Origin: Lasiodiplodia sp. COLG20
Taxonomy: Eukaryota; Ascomycota; Dothideomycetes; Botryosphaeriales; Botryosphaeriaceae
Reading direction: 5' to 3'
Assembly: GCA_009801085.1 (NCBI GenBank)
Contig: VNWV01000009.1
Location: forward strand, 734,501 to 798,500
DNA: 64,000 nt
Under the pieces are notes generated by a model. That model was given only the letters and a program-made list of their open reading frames with translations, did not search any database and had not been told where the DNA came from. This document shows, in pieces, positions 35,492 to 46,920 of this stretch. Both the position numbers and the translations under genes were made by a program. Every line of letters begins with the position of its first letter. Positions within the stretch are counted from its first letter, which is position 1.

Positions 35492-36603
35492 TCAGTCGAC
35501 ATTGATGCACACCTTGCCGATGTGCTGGCCGCTCTCCAAGTATTCGTACGCCTTCACAACCTCATCTCTCGTAAAACCGAACGCCTTCTCCACCGGAACA
35601 TTAAGGCCCCTCGCACCCACGAACCTGACCACATCCTCTAGCATCTGCGTAGAACCGATAATGATTCCCCTCACAACCGCACTCTTACCCAGAGCCAGCA
35701 GAGCGACATCTGGCATCTCAGACTGCGGGATGCTGGCCAGGAAGCCAATTACGGAGATGATGCCACCCATGGCGATGGCTTCGACGCTCTGCTTGATGGT
35801 GCCCGCGCCCCCGTTCTCGAGGATGAAGTCGACGCCGTGACCGCCAGTGATGCGCTGCGCCTCGGCGGCCCAGTCGGGCGTCTTCTTGTAGTTGATGACG
35901 TGGTCGGCGCCGTATTTGGCCTGCACATACTTGAGCTTCTCGTCCGAGGAGGAGGTGATGATTGTCGTGGCGCCCGCCGCTTTGGCGAGAATGAGGCCTG
36001 TGATGGAAACGCCACCTGTGCCTAATCTCGATGTCAGCAACATCACTTCTTCTCAAAAGAAGACAATATGAGTGGAGATGACTCACCTTGGAACAACACT
36101 GTCTGACCAGGCTTCAGGGGAATGTTACCATACAGCGAGTTCCACGCCGTGACGCCTGTGCACACTAAACTCGCCCATTGAGCGTGGCTCAGCGAGGAGT
36201 CCTCCGGTACCTTGACCACCGCTTCAGCAGGGAGGACGATGTACTGCCTCAGCACGCCATCGACGGGACCACCCTGGCCGTTGTTCCAGTCGCGCTGCGG
36301 GCCGTAGAGATTGGTGGGATCGAAGGTGCATACGACGGTGTCGCCTTTGGCGATGTTCCTGGAGACGGCGCTGCCGACCTCGACAACTTCGCCCGCCGCA
36401 TCCGAGCACGGGACGACCTTGTCCTTGACCGGGAAGGGGTATGTGGACTTGGAGATGGCGACGTCACGGTAGTTGAGTGCAACGGCGCGGACGCGGATTA
36501 GGACTTCGCGGTTACTAATAGTGGGGATGTCCTCCTGGAAGGTTTGGAGCTCATGGTAGGACTCGCGGTTGCCGATGAGGCGGAAGACTTGCTGTGAAGG
36601 CAT
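35492..36603 (-). CDS. Zinc-type alcohol dehydrogenase/quinone oxidoreductase-like MDR protein
   Basis: Exons 36603-36087 and 36021-35492, joined over a 65-bp intron, give 348 residues. The N-terminal GroES-like domain has VRAVALNYRDVAIS, typical of quinone oxidoreductase-type MDRs, and VVPCSDAAGEVVEVG. The Rossmann domain begins at the splice: PGQTVLFQGTGGVSITGLILAKAAGATTIITSSSDEK, with the GTGGVS nucleotide motif, then ADHVINYKKTPDW. The Cys/His set of zinc-dependent alcohol dehydrogenases is not complete, so it is probably a zinc-independent NAD(P)H-dependent reductase of carbonyl or quinone substrates. The substrate is unknown. No signal peptide is present. It lies next to an AT-richer gene-free region at its 5' side. 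Confidence 0.87.
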
Positions 36604-38196
36604 TTCGAGGTGGCTGAAGGAGTATTGATGCTCAGTGGCTTGATGGATGAAATACAGTGGAGATTTGTTGCAATCTATCGTTCGATGAAGGTAGGCTTTA
36701 TACTTTAGCATCAGACAGAGTTTGATCTTACCAAGCATCAGACGGATTTTGTGATTGCTAATCTATCACTACAAAACCCGATGTTGATGCGCTGAGTCTC
36801 ATACGGAGCTTGTGAAAGAGGAACCTACACTACGAGCTAGCGGCTACGTCAGTATGCTTATGTTAGCTCGGAACTACCTTCCGAATTATATCTCCTAAGG
36901 AAAGGTATTAGAGCCCCAGTAGTTGCCACGCCTTTCCTGACGAAATACTAAGAGGTTTGAACGAGTGAGGGTGGAGCGGCTGCCTCCAATTTTTGAGCCA
37001 ATCACAACGTTTTACGCCGGCTTCCTTCTCCAAGTGTCTGACAAAGCAACCCCCAGTTCTCCAACTGACTAGCAAAGTCTCCAACAAAGTGCTCTGTTGC
37101 CTTTTTTTGATTAAAAAAATACCTGTGATTAGTATTCTTTGCTTTATTGATTGTTCATCAATAGATGGGTGATGACAATTGGTGATACACTTCAGCGTGT
37201 TGACTTCAGCGCCTAGCATTGCTGATGAATCTACGTACGTTTGGTGCATCAACGGAGGTCATTGCGTATCTCATGCTAATGGACGTTGATATTGGTGCAT
37301 GTGGTGATCACGGATGGCGGCTTATCTATCATCTACCGCACTCCCGGGCTTCAAGCATGATGGATCTAATTGTTTCACCCCACAGTCTCCTGCGATCCCG
37401 GTGTATGCAAGATCTTTATGCGAAGCTAGTAATAGCTATGCAACAAGTATAATTTCTTAAAAGAACGTCAAGTGTCTCTCGAAGTAACTAAAAATTCTCA
37501 GAACCCTTAACTTGCGGCCTCAGAACGATCATTAGAGCGGCTTCTGCATGGAAGCAATCGTTCATGATAGTTAGATACTGGAGCATTCTGTTGTTCAATC
37601 GTATATATCGAGGCTGAGGGATATGAAGAGAAAACATTGCTCCAGGCTGCCTGTGTGGCATACCACGTCTCCTCCGTGAGATATCCTGTCCAAAGAGGTA
37701 TTGCCCAGACTAGAAAATCAAGCCGGGCACAAGCAAACTTCCAAGCCAGCAGTCAGTCAGTGGGGCTATAAAAGACCGGTAGATAGACTGAATACAATCA
37801 CTATGCGATCTTTTCAATTCCCAGTAGTATCAGCTTGACAGCGAAGAGCCAACCAGTGGTGACAATGGTTGCCTGTTGGAAGATGCACGGAACATTTGAA
37901 GATTAGCTAGTTGATTAAGTTCTTTGACTAGTATATGGAATGAGTGGGCATTGCGTTGTCCATTTACTAGATTTCGATGACTAATGCCATCGGCGAACAC
38001 ACAAAGACGCCGAAAATGGAGCAAACAAGCGCGGCTACCAGTCGTAGCTTACCAATCCTACGACAGCATTTATATTTCTTTATGTACCATAGTCATCATA
38101 GCTTTTGCTTCAGATATACGACAGCCACGTGCCTCTTTGTTGCATTCTTCATACCTACAACGTGGAAATACAAGTCGTCTTTCCACACAACCGAAA
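36604..38196. other. AT-richer gene-free stretch
   Basis: About 1.6 kb with no supported gene. The part around 36830-36930 is TA-rich and mildly RIP-like, but too short to call. The stretch separates the housekeeping block from the accessory-looking genes downstream. Confidence 0.4.
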
Positions 38197-39054
38197 ATGG
38201 CAGTGTCTGAAACGGTCAGCGTGGCCGATGGCTCGGAGCTCATCTACGAAAAGTTGAATCTCGTCGTCGACGGCGTTAAAGTCCAGCTCTCCACTGTGCG
38301 GCGTTCTACAAGCACGCATCTCGCTCCTATCCTCTTCCTCCACGGCTTCGGTTCTACGAAAGAAGACTACGTCGACCTTGCATACCACCCCTCCTTTGTC
38401 GACCGACCATTCATCGCCTATGACGCGCCCGGCTGCGGGTCGACGTACTGCTCCGACCTCTCTGCGATCAACATTCCTTTCCTCGTCCAAACTGCGGCAG
38501 CCGTCCTCCGGCATTTCAGCATACCACGCTTCCACCTGGTCGGCCACTCGATGGGCGGGCTCACCGGCCTCGTTCTTGCCTCGCAGGCGTCGTTGACAAA
38601 GGGCTCGGTCCTCTCTTTCTGCTCTATCGAAGGCAACCTCGCACCCGAAGACTGCTTTCTCTCGCGTCAAATCGTCACGCACGACCATGCCGACCCGGCG
38701 ACTTTTCTATCCCTCTTCGTCGAGCGCGGGCGGCGATACCCCGCTTTCTCATCCGCACTTCACGCGGCCGGTGTGCCGCAAAAGGTGCGTGCCGGCGCCG
38801 TGCGCGGTATCTTCGAGTCCATGGTTCGTTTCTCGGACGATGAAGACCTGATGGGCTGGTTTCTGGGTCTGTGCTGCCCGAAAATGTTCATGTATGGCGA
38901 GCGCAACAAGGGGTTGACGTACCTACCGAAACTGGAGAAAACAGGGCAGGTGGAGTTGGCAGAGGTGCCGCTTTGTGGGCATTTTCCAATGTACAGCAAT
39001 CCGGTGGAGATGTGGAAGAGATTGGGGGCCTTTTGGGAGGCGACGGGGGCTTGA
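38197..39054 (+). CDS. Alpha/beta hydrolase
   Basis: The chosen start at 38197 (GAAAATGG) gives 285 residues; an in-frame ATG at 37984 would add 71 residues including a possible membrane segment. The fold is shown by LFLHGFGSTKEDYVDL (oxyanion loop HGF), FIAYDAPGCGST, the nucleophile elbow LVGHSMGGLTGLVLAS with the catalytic serine, and a C-terminal LAEVPLCGHFPMYSNP carrying the catalytic histidine. A lid region between the elbow and the C-terminal core is rich in aromatic residues. The substrate is unknown; esterase, lipase or C-C hydrolase are all possible. It is single-exon and points toward the Zn2Cys6 regulator 420 bp downstream on the same strand. Confidence 0.85.
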   Translation: MAVSETVSVADGSELIYEKLNLVVDGVKVQLSTVRRSTSTHLAPILFLHGFGSTKEDYVDLAYHPSFVDRPFIAYDAPGCGSTYCSDLSAINIPFLVQTAAAVLRHFSIPRFHLVGHSMGGLTGLVLASQASLTKGSVLSFCSIEGNLAPEDCFLSRQIVTHDHADPATFLSLFVERGRRYPAFSSALHAAGVPQKVRAGAVRGIFESMVRFSDDEDLMGWFLGLCCPKMFMYGERNKGLTYLPKLEKTGQVELAEVPLCGHFPMYSNPVEMWKRLGAFWEATGA

Positions 39055-39476
39055 GTGCTGTTTGCTTATAGACCCGAAGAAATCGGATGATGGCCTCGGC
39101 CTTGTGGATAGAATTTGTAAATTTGTTTTTTTTTTCTATTCCGAGCATCTGAACGATGAGAACTAATGAGATACTGGATCGAGTGCTTGCCTTGATAGGA
39201 ACTCATTCTTATCCGGGGGCGTGCATGCGGTAGGAAGCGAGACATGTGAGGGCTTTGTGGGAGAAACAAATACGAAGTCAGTGAACCTGATGCACAGATG
39301 ACATGACCTTAGATGCCATTTTCGGTCTAGCGCAGCGTCGGCGAAAGGAAAGGACGCCGGCAGCGGCGCCGACGATTCTCCAGACCGAAGCTCTTCAGAC
39401 GGAAGGAACCACTTCGTTCCCACCTCTCTGACCACGCCCTGCGACCGTCCGGTTAAGTGACACTGCGCCGGGGACC

Positions 39477-41754
39477 ATGTCCGACGCCGGCGACAGACGA
39501 CAAGCGCTCCGAGCGGGCTCTGCGTCGCACAAGTACAGAGCCGGCATTCTGGCAAACAAGCCGAGGACGAAGCCAGTCGCGTGAGTGCTTTCCCAATCTG
39601 CTACGCCTCCAGCCGACTGATTGATTCCTGCAGATGCCGCCGCTGCCATGCACGCAAGGTCAAGTGCTCGGGCGGCAAACCGTGCACCAACTGCAGACAG
39701 CTCGAATGCCCTGATGATTGTGTCTACCCCGCCCGCGACCGCCAAGTGCGAGTGAGCCAGAAGTGAGCAGATCGAGGACGTCTCGCCATCTCAGTCTTAA
39801 CCCTCGCCAGTTACATCGAGGAGCTGCTGGAGGAGAACGAGCGCCTGCGCGAGTCAAGCCACTCCTCCACTACCCTTCCCACCCCCAACCCAACCACTGC
39901 CCCCGACAATGAACAGTCTGCCGATGCCTCTGAGAACGACGAGGCTGTGCGCAACCCTTTGCTCGAGGACCGTGCCTGGTTCTTCCCCATGAACACGTCC
40001 GAGATGCCCATCCATATTGGCGAAGCAGCCGACGCCGCCTTTGCAACACGCTTCCGCCAGGCCCTCTCGGACACGCCCCATAGGCACATTCCTCGCACCC
40101 ACTACGTGACTGATGAGGAGCTGATGGCTCTGACCGACATCGACTGCCAGTGGCCCACTGCCCCGCGCGCTCGCTTCCTGGTCAAGGTTTCTCTCAACAC
40201 CATCTGCCAACGCTTCCACGCCGTCCGCAAGAGTGCTCTCCTCGACGGCCTTGAAATGGCAATTCGCAATCCTACCGGCTGCGACGAGCTCTTCAAATGC
40301 AAACTCTGGGCCATGTTTGCCTTGGGAGAGGTCTTCTCCACTCGCACCGTCTCTGCCCAAGGCTTTTTCCCAGGCCTGGTTTACTTCGCCCGTGCGAGCA
40401 GGATGCTCCGCGTAGTAGGCGAACGCCCAAGGATTGATTCGATCGAGATCCTGCTTCTGCTCGTAAGATCTGTACCCATGCTTCTCCGCGCCCAATCCAG
40501 CTGACCGTTTCTGGCTTCAGTCATTCTATTCTCTGACCGTCAACAGGCGCCATGCTGCATACTACCTGGCAAGCTCTGCAGTGCGTCTGAGCATCGTCAT
40601 GGGTTTGCATTTGAGTGTGCCAGAACACCAGTTGAGTGATAGAGGTGCGCGAGAGCACCGCCATCGTATTTGGTGGACAGCCTACATCTGTGATCGAATG
40701 TGGGCCTCGAAGCTCGGCCAACCTGCGTCCATCCTGGATGATGACATTGAAGTCGACCTGCCATCCAGCGAGGGACTGACAGGTCCTCAGGCCAGGGATT
40801 TCGGCGACCCGGATTACATCATTGCAAGCATACGCTTAGCCAGGCTGGCTACGCATATCATTGCCTCGATATACAAGAGAAAAGGGCAGCACGGAGCCTT
40901 CTCCCAAAGGGTCCAGCAGGCGTTGCGAAACTTGAGGAGTTGGGTCGAAGAGCTGCCGAGCCATCTGCAGCTTGACACGGAGGAGTCTTTACAAGCAAAG
41001 TCAAAGCCCATTATATATTTGCACCTATCCTTCAACCAGGTAAGCCCCGTCGTCGGAAGTCTATGTCTACTCTATTTTCTAATTCGCCAAGTTTGTCGTT
41101 CTTGCAACGCGACCCATTCTCCTCCACGTTTTCCGCACATATCGAGAATCTTTACGGACGCCAGCAAGCTCGCCAACGCCGATTCCTGAAACAGCCCTTG
41201 CTCTCGCAGAGGCCTGCATCCGCTGCGCGCGACATTCCTATCGTCTGCTCACCGAATCTTGGATCGACGGCGCCTTCGCCACCTTCGGCTACTTCGACAC
41301 GCAGTATCTTTTCTCGGCCGCTACAATCCTAGCCATCTCGAGTTTTCTGAACAGCAAAGATGCACAAAGCGACGGGGATCACTTCGAAACGGCGGCGCAG
41401 TTCCTTGGCCAGCTGGAACAGAACGGCAACTTCGCAGCCAAGGAGTTCTGCCGGCATATCGATGCTATGCGACGGATCATGCAGGAGGCGCGCGGTACTG
41501 AAACGTATGCTGTCGACCCATCTGCGCCACAATCATCTGCAGCTGCCGGTGTAGTCCAAGGCGAGGAAGTCCAGTATACGCCGGGCTCAATGGTGACGGC
41601 GGGAATGGCGCTGGCGGAACCGTCGCTACAAGAATTCCTGTCCCAGCCAGATATCGACTTGAGGTTTATCGACACATCCATATACGATGGAGGCTTGCAG
41701 AGCTTGTATTGGCCCGAATTGCGAGGTGAGGATTGGATGGGAGGCGGTCCTTGA
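39477..41754 (+). CDS. Zn2Cys6 transcription factor with Fungal_trans domain
   Basis: Five exons (39477-39580, 39634-39762, 39811-40462, 40521-41039, 41092-41754) give 688 residues. The binuclear cluster is CRRCHARKVKCSGGKPC followed by TNCRQLECPDDC, at about residues 36-63, and its first cysteine comes right after intron 1. A dimerisation coiled coil follows (YIEELLEENERL). The middle homology region (Fungal_trans) includes AAYYLASSAVRLSIVMGLH and HRHRIWWTAYICDRMWASKLGQPASI. All four introns are 48-58 bp and keep frame. Such proteins are nuclear and usually control neighbouring metabolic genes. It converges with the MFS gene, with 79 bp between stop codons, and follows an alpha/beta hydrolase, so it may regulate this small group. 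The target is not known. Confidence 0.92.
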
Positions 41755-41833
41755 AGGGGTACAATGTCGGCTTTCCCCCACCTTTAAGAGCAGAATCATG
41801 CATGGGGTTTGTTTGCGTCCGCTCATGAGCCAG

Positions 41834-43500
41834 CTACTTCTCTGACTGTACGTTTGTTTTCTTCCCCAATCGTTCCTTCATCCAGTTCTGCATTTCCAGT
41901 CCATGTTTGGCCGTCACAAGCGTGAGAAGGCCCCCCGTGAGGACAAACGCCGCACCTGTGTAATCGTCAGCAAGCGCTCTTGATGGAATAGAAGACGTCC
42001 TTACCAATTGTGTTCGTCCACCCAACTCCGATTGCATCAATCATGGGCACGCTCGCCCCGCTGGCGGCGGCCGAGAAGGAGTACTGTACGCAATACTTGC
42101 TCGCGATGACGTTCATCCGCCGCCTCGGCATGACTTCCGCGCAGTACGTGTTCAAACTGGCAAAGGCGGCCAGCAAACCGGCGGCGGTGAAGAAAGCCAG
42201 GACAATGGGCAAAGGCAAGCCACCCTTTTCGAACTGCAGGCACCAGCCATAGATCAAGCTGGCAGCAGGCACGACGAAGAAGAAGGAGAAGATGCCGGCG
42301 TTGAGACGGTCCTGCGGCACGCGCACGCCGTCGCGCCGCCTGATCCACTTGCGCACGGTATGGTCGGAGAAGCGGCCGCCGATCATGGTGCCCGTCAGGA
42401 AGCCGGCGGCGGGCGAGAGGTAGAAGAGCCCCGCGACGAGCGGCGACGTCAGGCCGAAGCGGGTGACGATGATGTGGCGCGGGGCCGAGAGCAGGCCGTA
42501 CTGCGACCAGCTCAGCAGGCCGCAGGCGACATCGGTGAAGAGGATGTTGGGGTGGGCGAAGAGCGAGAAGACGTTGGAAGGGTCGAAGGCGCGCACCATC
42601 TGCGGGACCGTCATGGTGGCGTAGCCGGGGGCGTCGAGCGTGGCGCTGTAGGGGATGCCGGCGAGCGAGAGGAGCAGGCCCGAGCCGCACATGGCGGCTT
42701 GCAGCCAGAGGATGGTGCGCCAGGACTTGTACGTCACCATGATGCCTGCGACGAGGGGGCCGAGGGGCGGGCCGAGGACGGTGCCGGCGAGGAAGAAGCC
42801 GGTTGCTGTGCCGCGTTGGACCTGGAGGGCGGGGGGTGTTGTCAGAGCGGGATTGTATATATATACAAGCAACACTGGAGGAGGGTCACTTTTTGCTTAC
42901 AGGAGGGAAATACTCGGCCAGGATGACCTGGCCGGAGACGTGGAAGTAGGTGCCAGACAGACCGGATAGCACGCGCATGGCGACAAAGGTCTGGAAGTTC
43001 GGGGCCAGGGCGGTGCCGATGGTGAAGAAGAAAAGCATCACGATGCACATGTTGTACGACACCTTGCGCCCGACGATGGTCCCGATGGGGCCCCAGATGA
43101 AGGTCGAGAAGCCCATGGCCAGGAGCACGCCGGCGTTGGCGACGTTGATGTCGGCGGTGCTCACGTCATAGGTGCTGGCCACCTCGTTGGCGGCCGAGAA
43201 GAGCGAGGTCGAGCTGAAGGTGGCAGCCAGTGTCACCCATGAGGTCACGAAGACGATGAGGCATTTGCGCCAGAGCGGATAGGAATAGCTGTGGTTGGTG
43301 TTGGACTCGAGCTTGCGGAGGGCCGATTCGAGGTCCGAGGGCTGTGGTGGTGGTGGTGGTGGTGGTGCGGCGGCGGTAATGGGTGGGGTGCTGGTTTTGG
43401 ATTCTTCTTCGTACTCTTCAGCAGGCTCGGTCGGAGACGCTATGGACGGCGGCGATGATGACACTGCCTCTTCGGCCTTGTGTAGGTTGTTCGACGCCAT
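41834..43500 (-). CDS. MFS transporter, DHA1-like drug/metabolite exporter
   Basis: Three exons on the minus strand (43500-42901, 42821-42005, 41955-41834) give 512 residues. A disordered cytosolic N-terminus of about 80 residues carries a Pro7 tract. Twelve hydrophobic segments follow, with the A-like loop GPIGTIVGRKVSY between TM2 and TM3. The TM4-5 region is RVLSGLSGTYFHVSGQVILA, and the antiporter motif GTVLGPPLGPLVAG lies in TM5, which marks proton antiporters of the DHA1 type. The first intron splits EYFPP-VQRGTATG. It is probably a plasma-membrane exporter of a small molecule. Direction and substrate are inference. It is not a good match for nicotinate permeases of the ACS family. Confidence 0.9.
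43345..43365. repeat. TGG/CCA trinucleotide repeat coding for Pro7
   Basis: Seven TGG units on the plus strand, read as CCA on the minus strand, encode the proline run in the N-terminus of the MFS transporter. Confidence 0.85.
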
Positions 43501-44684
43501 GTCGTTTTGGGCAACTGATTAAAGGAGTAGATCCCGTAAAGCTTGCCATTTCTTATTCTTGAGGCTCAGGCTCTTATTATGTATGCTGAGCCCTTTTTGA
43601 TCTTTGACTCACATCATTCGTACCTGGGATGTTTGTGGGCGCAGGGTCCACTTCTTTCTTCCTTGGAAGACGTGACTCTGGTACTTCGGCGTTGCGAACC
43701 AGATGCCGCGGCGAGGGACACAATACACCGAAGCCCATTAACCAAAAACAAAAGAATGTACGTCTTTTGCGCCATTTTCTGGAAAGCAAGGGAGGATATC
43801 AGGAAGTGACTGAGAACGAAAAGATAACTCTTCAGAGAAAAGAGGACCTGGTGCGGGTTTCTGACGATGTGCGTGATGTCAGAAGATCATCAATCACTCC
43901 TTAGCTGGACCAAAGGGAGCGGAGAGAAGCATGACCGTTACACAGTCCTTATACGATAAAGTCTCTCGTCGCTAGCAGCATACACGGCGTTCGCAAATGC
44001 CTAGAATCAGGCGCAAACGGTGACGATCCGCTTCGCTCACGCAGGAAAAAACGACAGGTGCATAAAAAGCGTGAGTGGTGGTCTGGAATGGAGTAATGAT
44101 TGATTGCATGATCTAATTCGACCAATGGTGTGAGTAACTACGACTTCGTAATTAAATCAATGCATGCAACAATTTGAACCACAAAATCTCCCCACATGAA
44201 GCCATTGCGCAAGGCATACTTGAGCTTGCGAAAGATTTTCCCTGGTGAGTTCTGGTAGCCATTTGATGCTTCGGGATCTGGATATGGGGGGCTTAGGCGT
44301 GCGGGGAGCAGCTTCTTGGGTTTGGCTAAGCCCCTTCAGTACAGATCCATGACGCCACCAACAATGCCCTCGACCTCACCGCCCCACAGCCGCCGCCGAA
44401 GGAAGCTTTGCACTCTGGTCCTCGTAAAGAATTATACGTGTTCTAGGCCAGACTCCACAGCCCAAGCCACTGTGCCATGGCGGAGCTGCCAAGGTCGCGC
44501 AATGGCGCAGCGATCCTTCCGCTTACAGTTACAGCGCTAGCGGGCCGTTTGCCATGTATGTCTGTACTGTACATACGAGGCGGAATCCATCAGTCGCAAC
44601 AGTCGTTGGCCGTCAGGTTGCCTTATAAGCTGCTGCTTCCTCATTAAAGCAGACTATCCACCTCGCCGGGTACATCCAGCAGCA
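43501..44684. other. Gene-free interval upstream of MFS and beta-lactamase-like genes
   Basis: This 1.2-kb interval separates two divergent genes and should hold both promoters. It is AT-richer than the genes and shows no supported frame. Confidence 0.45.
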
Positions 44685-46611
44685 ATGCATCCAATCAGTC
44701 TTTTCGCGCTAGCCGGTTATGGTACTATTGTCAGCGCAGCTTGGCCCCCGGCCCCCGATCAATTCGTGGCCGGTGGCACAACTCAAAACTGCCCTCTCGC
44801 CGGCCAGCTGTTCCCGCCGCCAACCAATCCCGAGTCCAGCACCGCCCTCAGCGCCGCCCGCGCAAGCCTAACGAGCCAACTTGACGCGGCACTGAAGCCA
44901 GGGGCCATTCTTCCGCTCAACATCACTATAAACGATACTTTCTTCTCCATTGGTGTTTTCTCTGCCGATGCCACTCTGTTCGACTATCACTATGCCGTGC
45001 CTGGCCAGGAGAATGCCACAGCCGAAGGCAAGGTGGATGGCGACACTGTTTACAGAATTGGCAGCATCTCCAAGCTGTTGACAACCTACACGCTGCTGGT
45101 CGAACGCGGCGACGTTGACTGGAACCAGCCAATCACCAAATTTATCCCCGAGCTTTCCGATTCCACTGATGATGATGAGGATGAGTTGGGCAAGGTCAGA
45201 TGGGAAGACATTACTGTCGGTGCCCTCGCTTCTCACATGGCCGGCATAGCGCGAGACTGTAAGATCCCCCATCCAAGGCCTCGGCGCCTGCTGACCTCGT
45301 TCTAGACGCTTGGCCGGATTACGTGACAAACTTCACAGAAGTGCCTCTCCTCAAGTCGGTCCTGGGAGTGAACTCATCAGCTATCCAGCCCGATGACATT
45401 GCGCCTTGTGCCCTTCCAGTCCAGGGAGCAACCTCGCTCACTCTTTGCACGCGCGAGGGTATGTGCCCCGTCCGCACCATAACCACAAAATCACTGACTG
45501 AGCAAATCCAGAGTTTATTGACGGGCTCAACAAGCTGGGCCCCTACTTTCCCGCTTTTGAGTCTCCTATCTACTCCAATGCAGGCTTCCGTCTTCTCGGC
45601 CACGTCCTCGAAAACATGACTGGCGAGGCTTTCCATGAAACCTTCCAGCGCACCCTCATTGATTCACTGCAACTCAACTCCACCTCCATCACTGGCCCAG
45701 AGGATGAAACCCACGCAGTCATCCCCGGCAACAAGCTCTCGGCCCAATGGGGCATCAGCCTCGGCGACGAGAATCCGGCCGGCGGCTTCTACTCCAGTCT
45801 CTCCGACCTGACCGCCATCGGCCGCTCGATCCTCAAGTCGTCGCTCCTCTCGCCCGCCCAGACGCGGCGCTGGCTCAAGCCGCACTCGCGCACGTCCGAC
45901 GACAACGCCGCCATCGGCGCGCCCTGGGAAATCTCGTCGCTCCGCATCCCACTGACGGCCAACGACACCACGCCCGTCGACGGCGACGTGCCGACGACGC
46001 GCATCGACATCTACGCCAAGAGCGGCGCCATCGGCCGGTACCAGAGCTTCATCGGCCTCGACCCGGACCGCCAGTGGGGCTTCGTCGTGCTGGGAGCGGG
46101 CCCGTCGCCCGCCGTGCCCGTCTTCTACGTCGGCGACATCGTCAGCCGCATCTACGCCTCGGCCTTCGAGGCCGCCGCCCGCGAAGAGGCCCAAGCCAAC
46201 TACGCCGGCACCTTCGTCGCGCCCGACGGGAACAGCACCCTCACGCTGGCCCTGCAGCCGGACCGCCCGGGCGTCGGCGTCACCCAGTGGACCAGCAACG
46301 GCGTCGACGTGCTGAAGGAGGCGCCCGTGCCGAGGGCGGCGCAGCCCGACGGCCACAGCCTCAGCGTCCGCTTGTACCCAGCGAGGCAGCGCACACGCAA
46401 CAAGGTCGCCTTCAGAGCCCTGTTCGAGTCGCTGCCCAGCGCCACCCTGGGCGGGCCCATGGAGAGCGCTTGCATCACGTGGTTCTCTGCTGATGCGGTG
46501 CAGATTGCTGACCGGATGCTGGACGATGTGGTGATCGGGGTCGACGAAGAGACGGGCAGGGCTGAATGGGTCGAATTCCGAGCCTGGAGGATGAGGTACG
46601 AGCGAGTGTAG
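44685..46611 (+). CDS. Secreted beta-lactamase-like serine hydrolase
   Basis: Three exons (44685-45258, 45306-45458, 45512-46611) give 608 residues. The N-terminus MHPISLFALAGYGTIVSAAW is a signal peptide with a likely cleavage after SAA. The class C beta-lactamase/transpeptidase fold is shown by the SxxK motif RIGSISKLLT (nucleophile serine and general-base lysine), the Tyr-Ser-Asn motif in IYSNAGFRLLGHVLE, and a later Ala-Lys-Ser-Gly loop (YAKSGAIGRYQSF) in the place of KTG. Several N-glycosylation sequons are present. A C-terminal beta-domain of about 200 residues follows. Fungal members (the ARB_00930-like group) are extracellular hydrolases or esterases of unknown substrate, sometimes found in secondary-metabolite clusters; antibiotic resistance should not be assumed. 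It is divergent from the MFS transporter. Confidence 0.88.
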
Positions 46612-46920
46612 GTTTTTGGTTGGGTCATGAGTGGTTATAATTTATGCGTTATAATGGCTTGTTAATTGGGGGAAGCATGTCGTCGGCCATAGATGGGGTG
46701 TTTTGGCTTTTCCGTGAGAGAGATGTATTATTGACTCTTGTTATTGCCAGCCCAGAAATGAATAGATAATCAGAAGTTTTGCTCCATTGAAAATGTTACC
46801 ATGTACTAAATAAAACTTTGATAGAAAACTTTTGAGAACACTTCAGTAACCTCTTCAATGCTCGCACTGATGCTAGAGTGAGCACCAAGACGACAACCTC
46901 GGAAGTGTAGGCTAGCTATA

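Noticed and set aside
41834..43500. MFS transporter as the nicotinate permease (HxnP) of the cluster
   Set aside because: It has the DHA1-type antiporter motif and lies 5 kb from the cluster beyond unrelated genes; nicotinate permeases belong to the ACS family.
38197..46611. Secondary-metabolite biosynthetic cluster
   Set aside because: No backbone synthase or P450 is present; only accessory-type genes.
44685..46611. Antibiotic-resistance beta-lactamase
   Set aside because: Fungal proteins of this fold are a broad group of secreted serine hydrolases; the motifs do not show lactamase activity.
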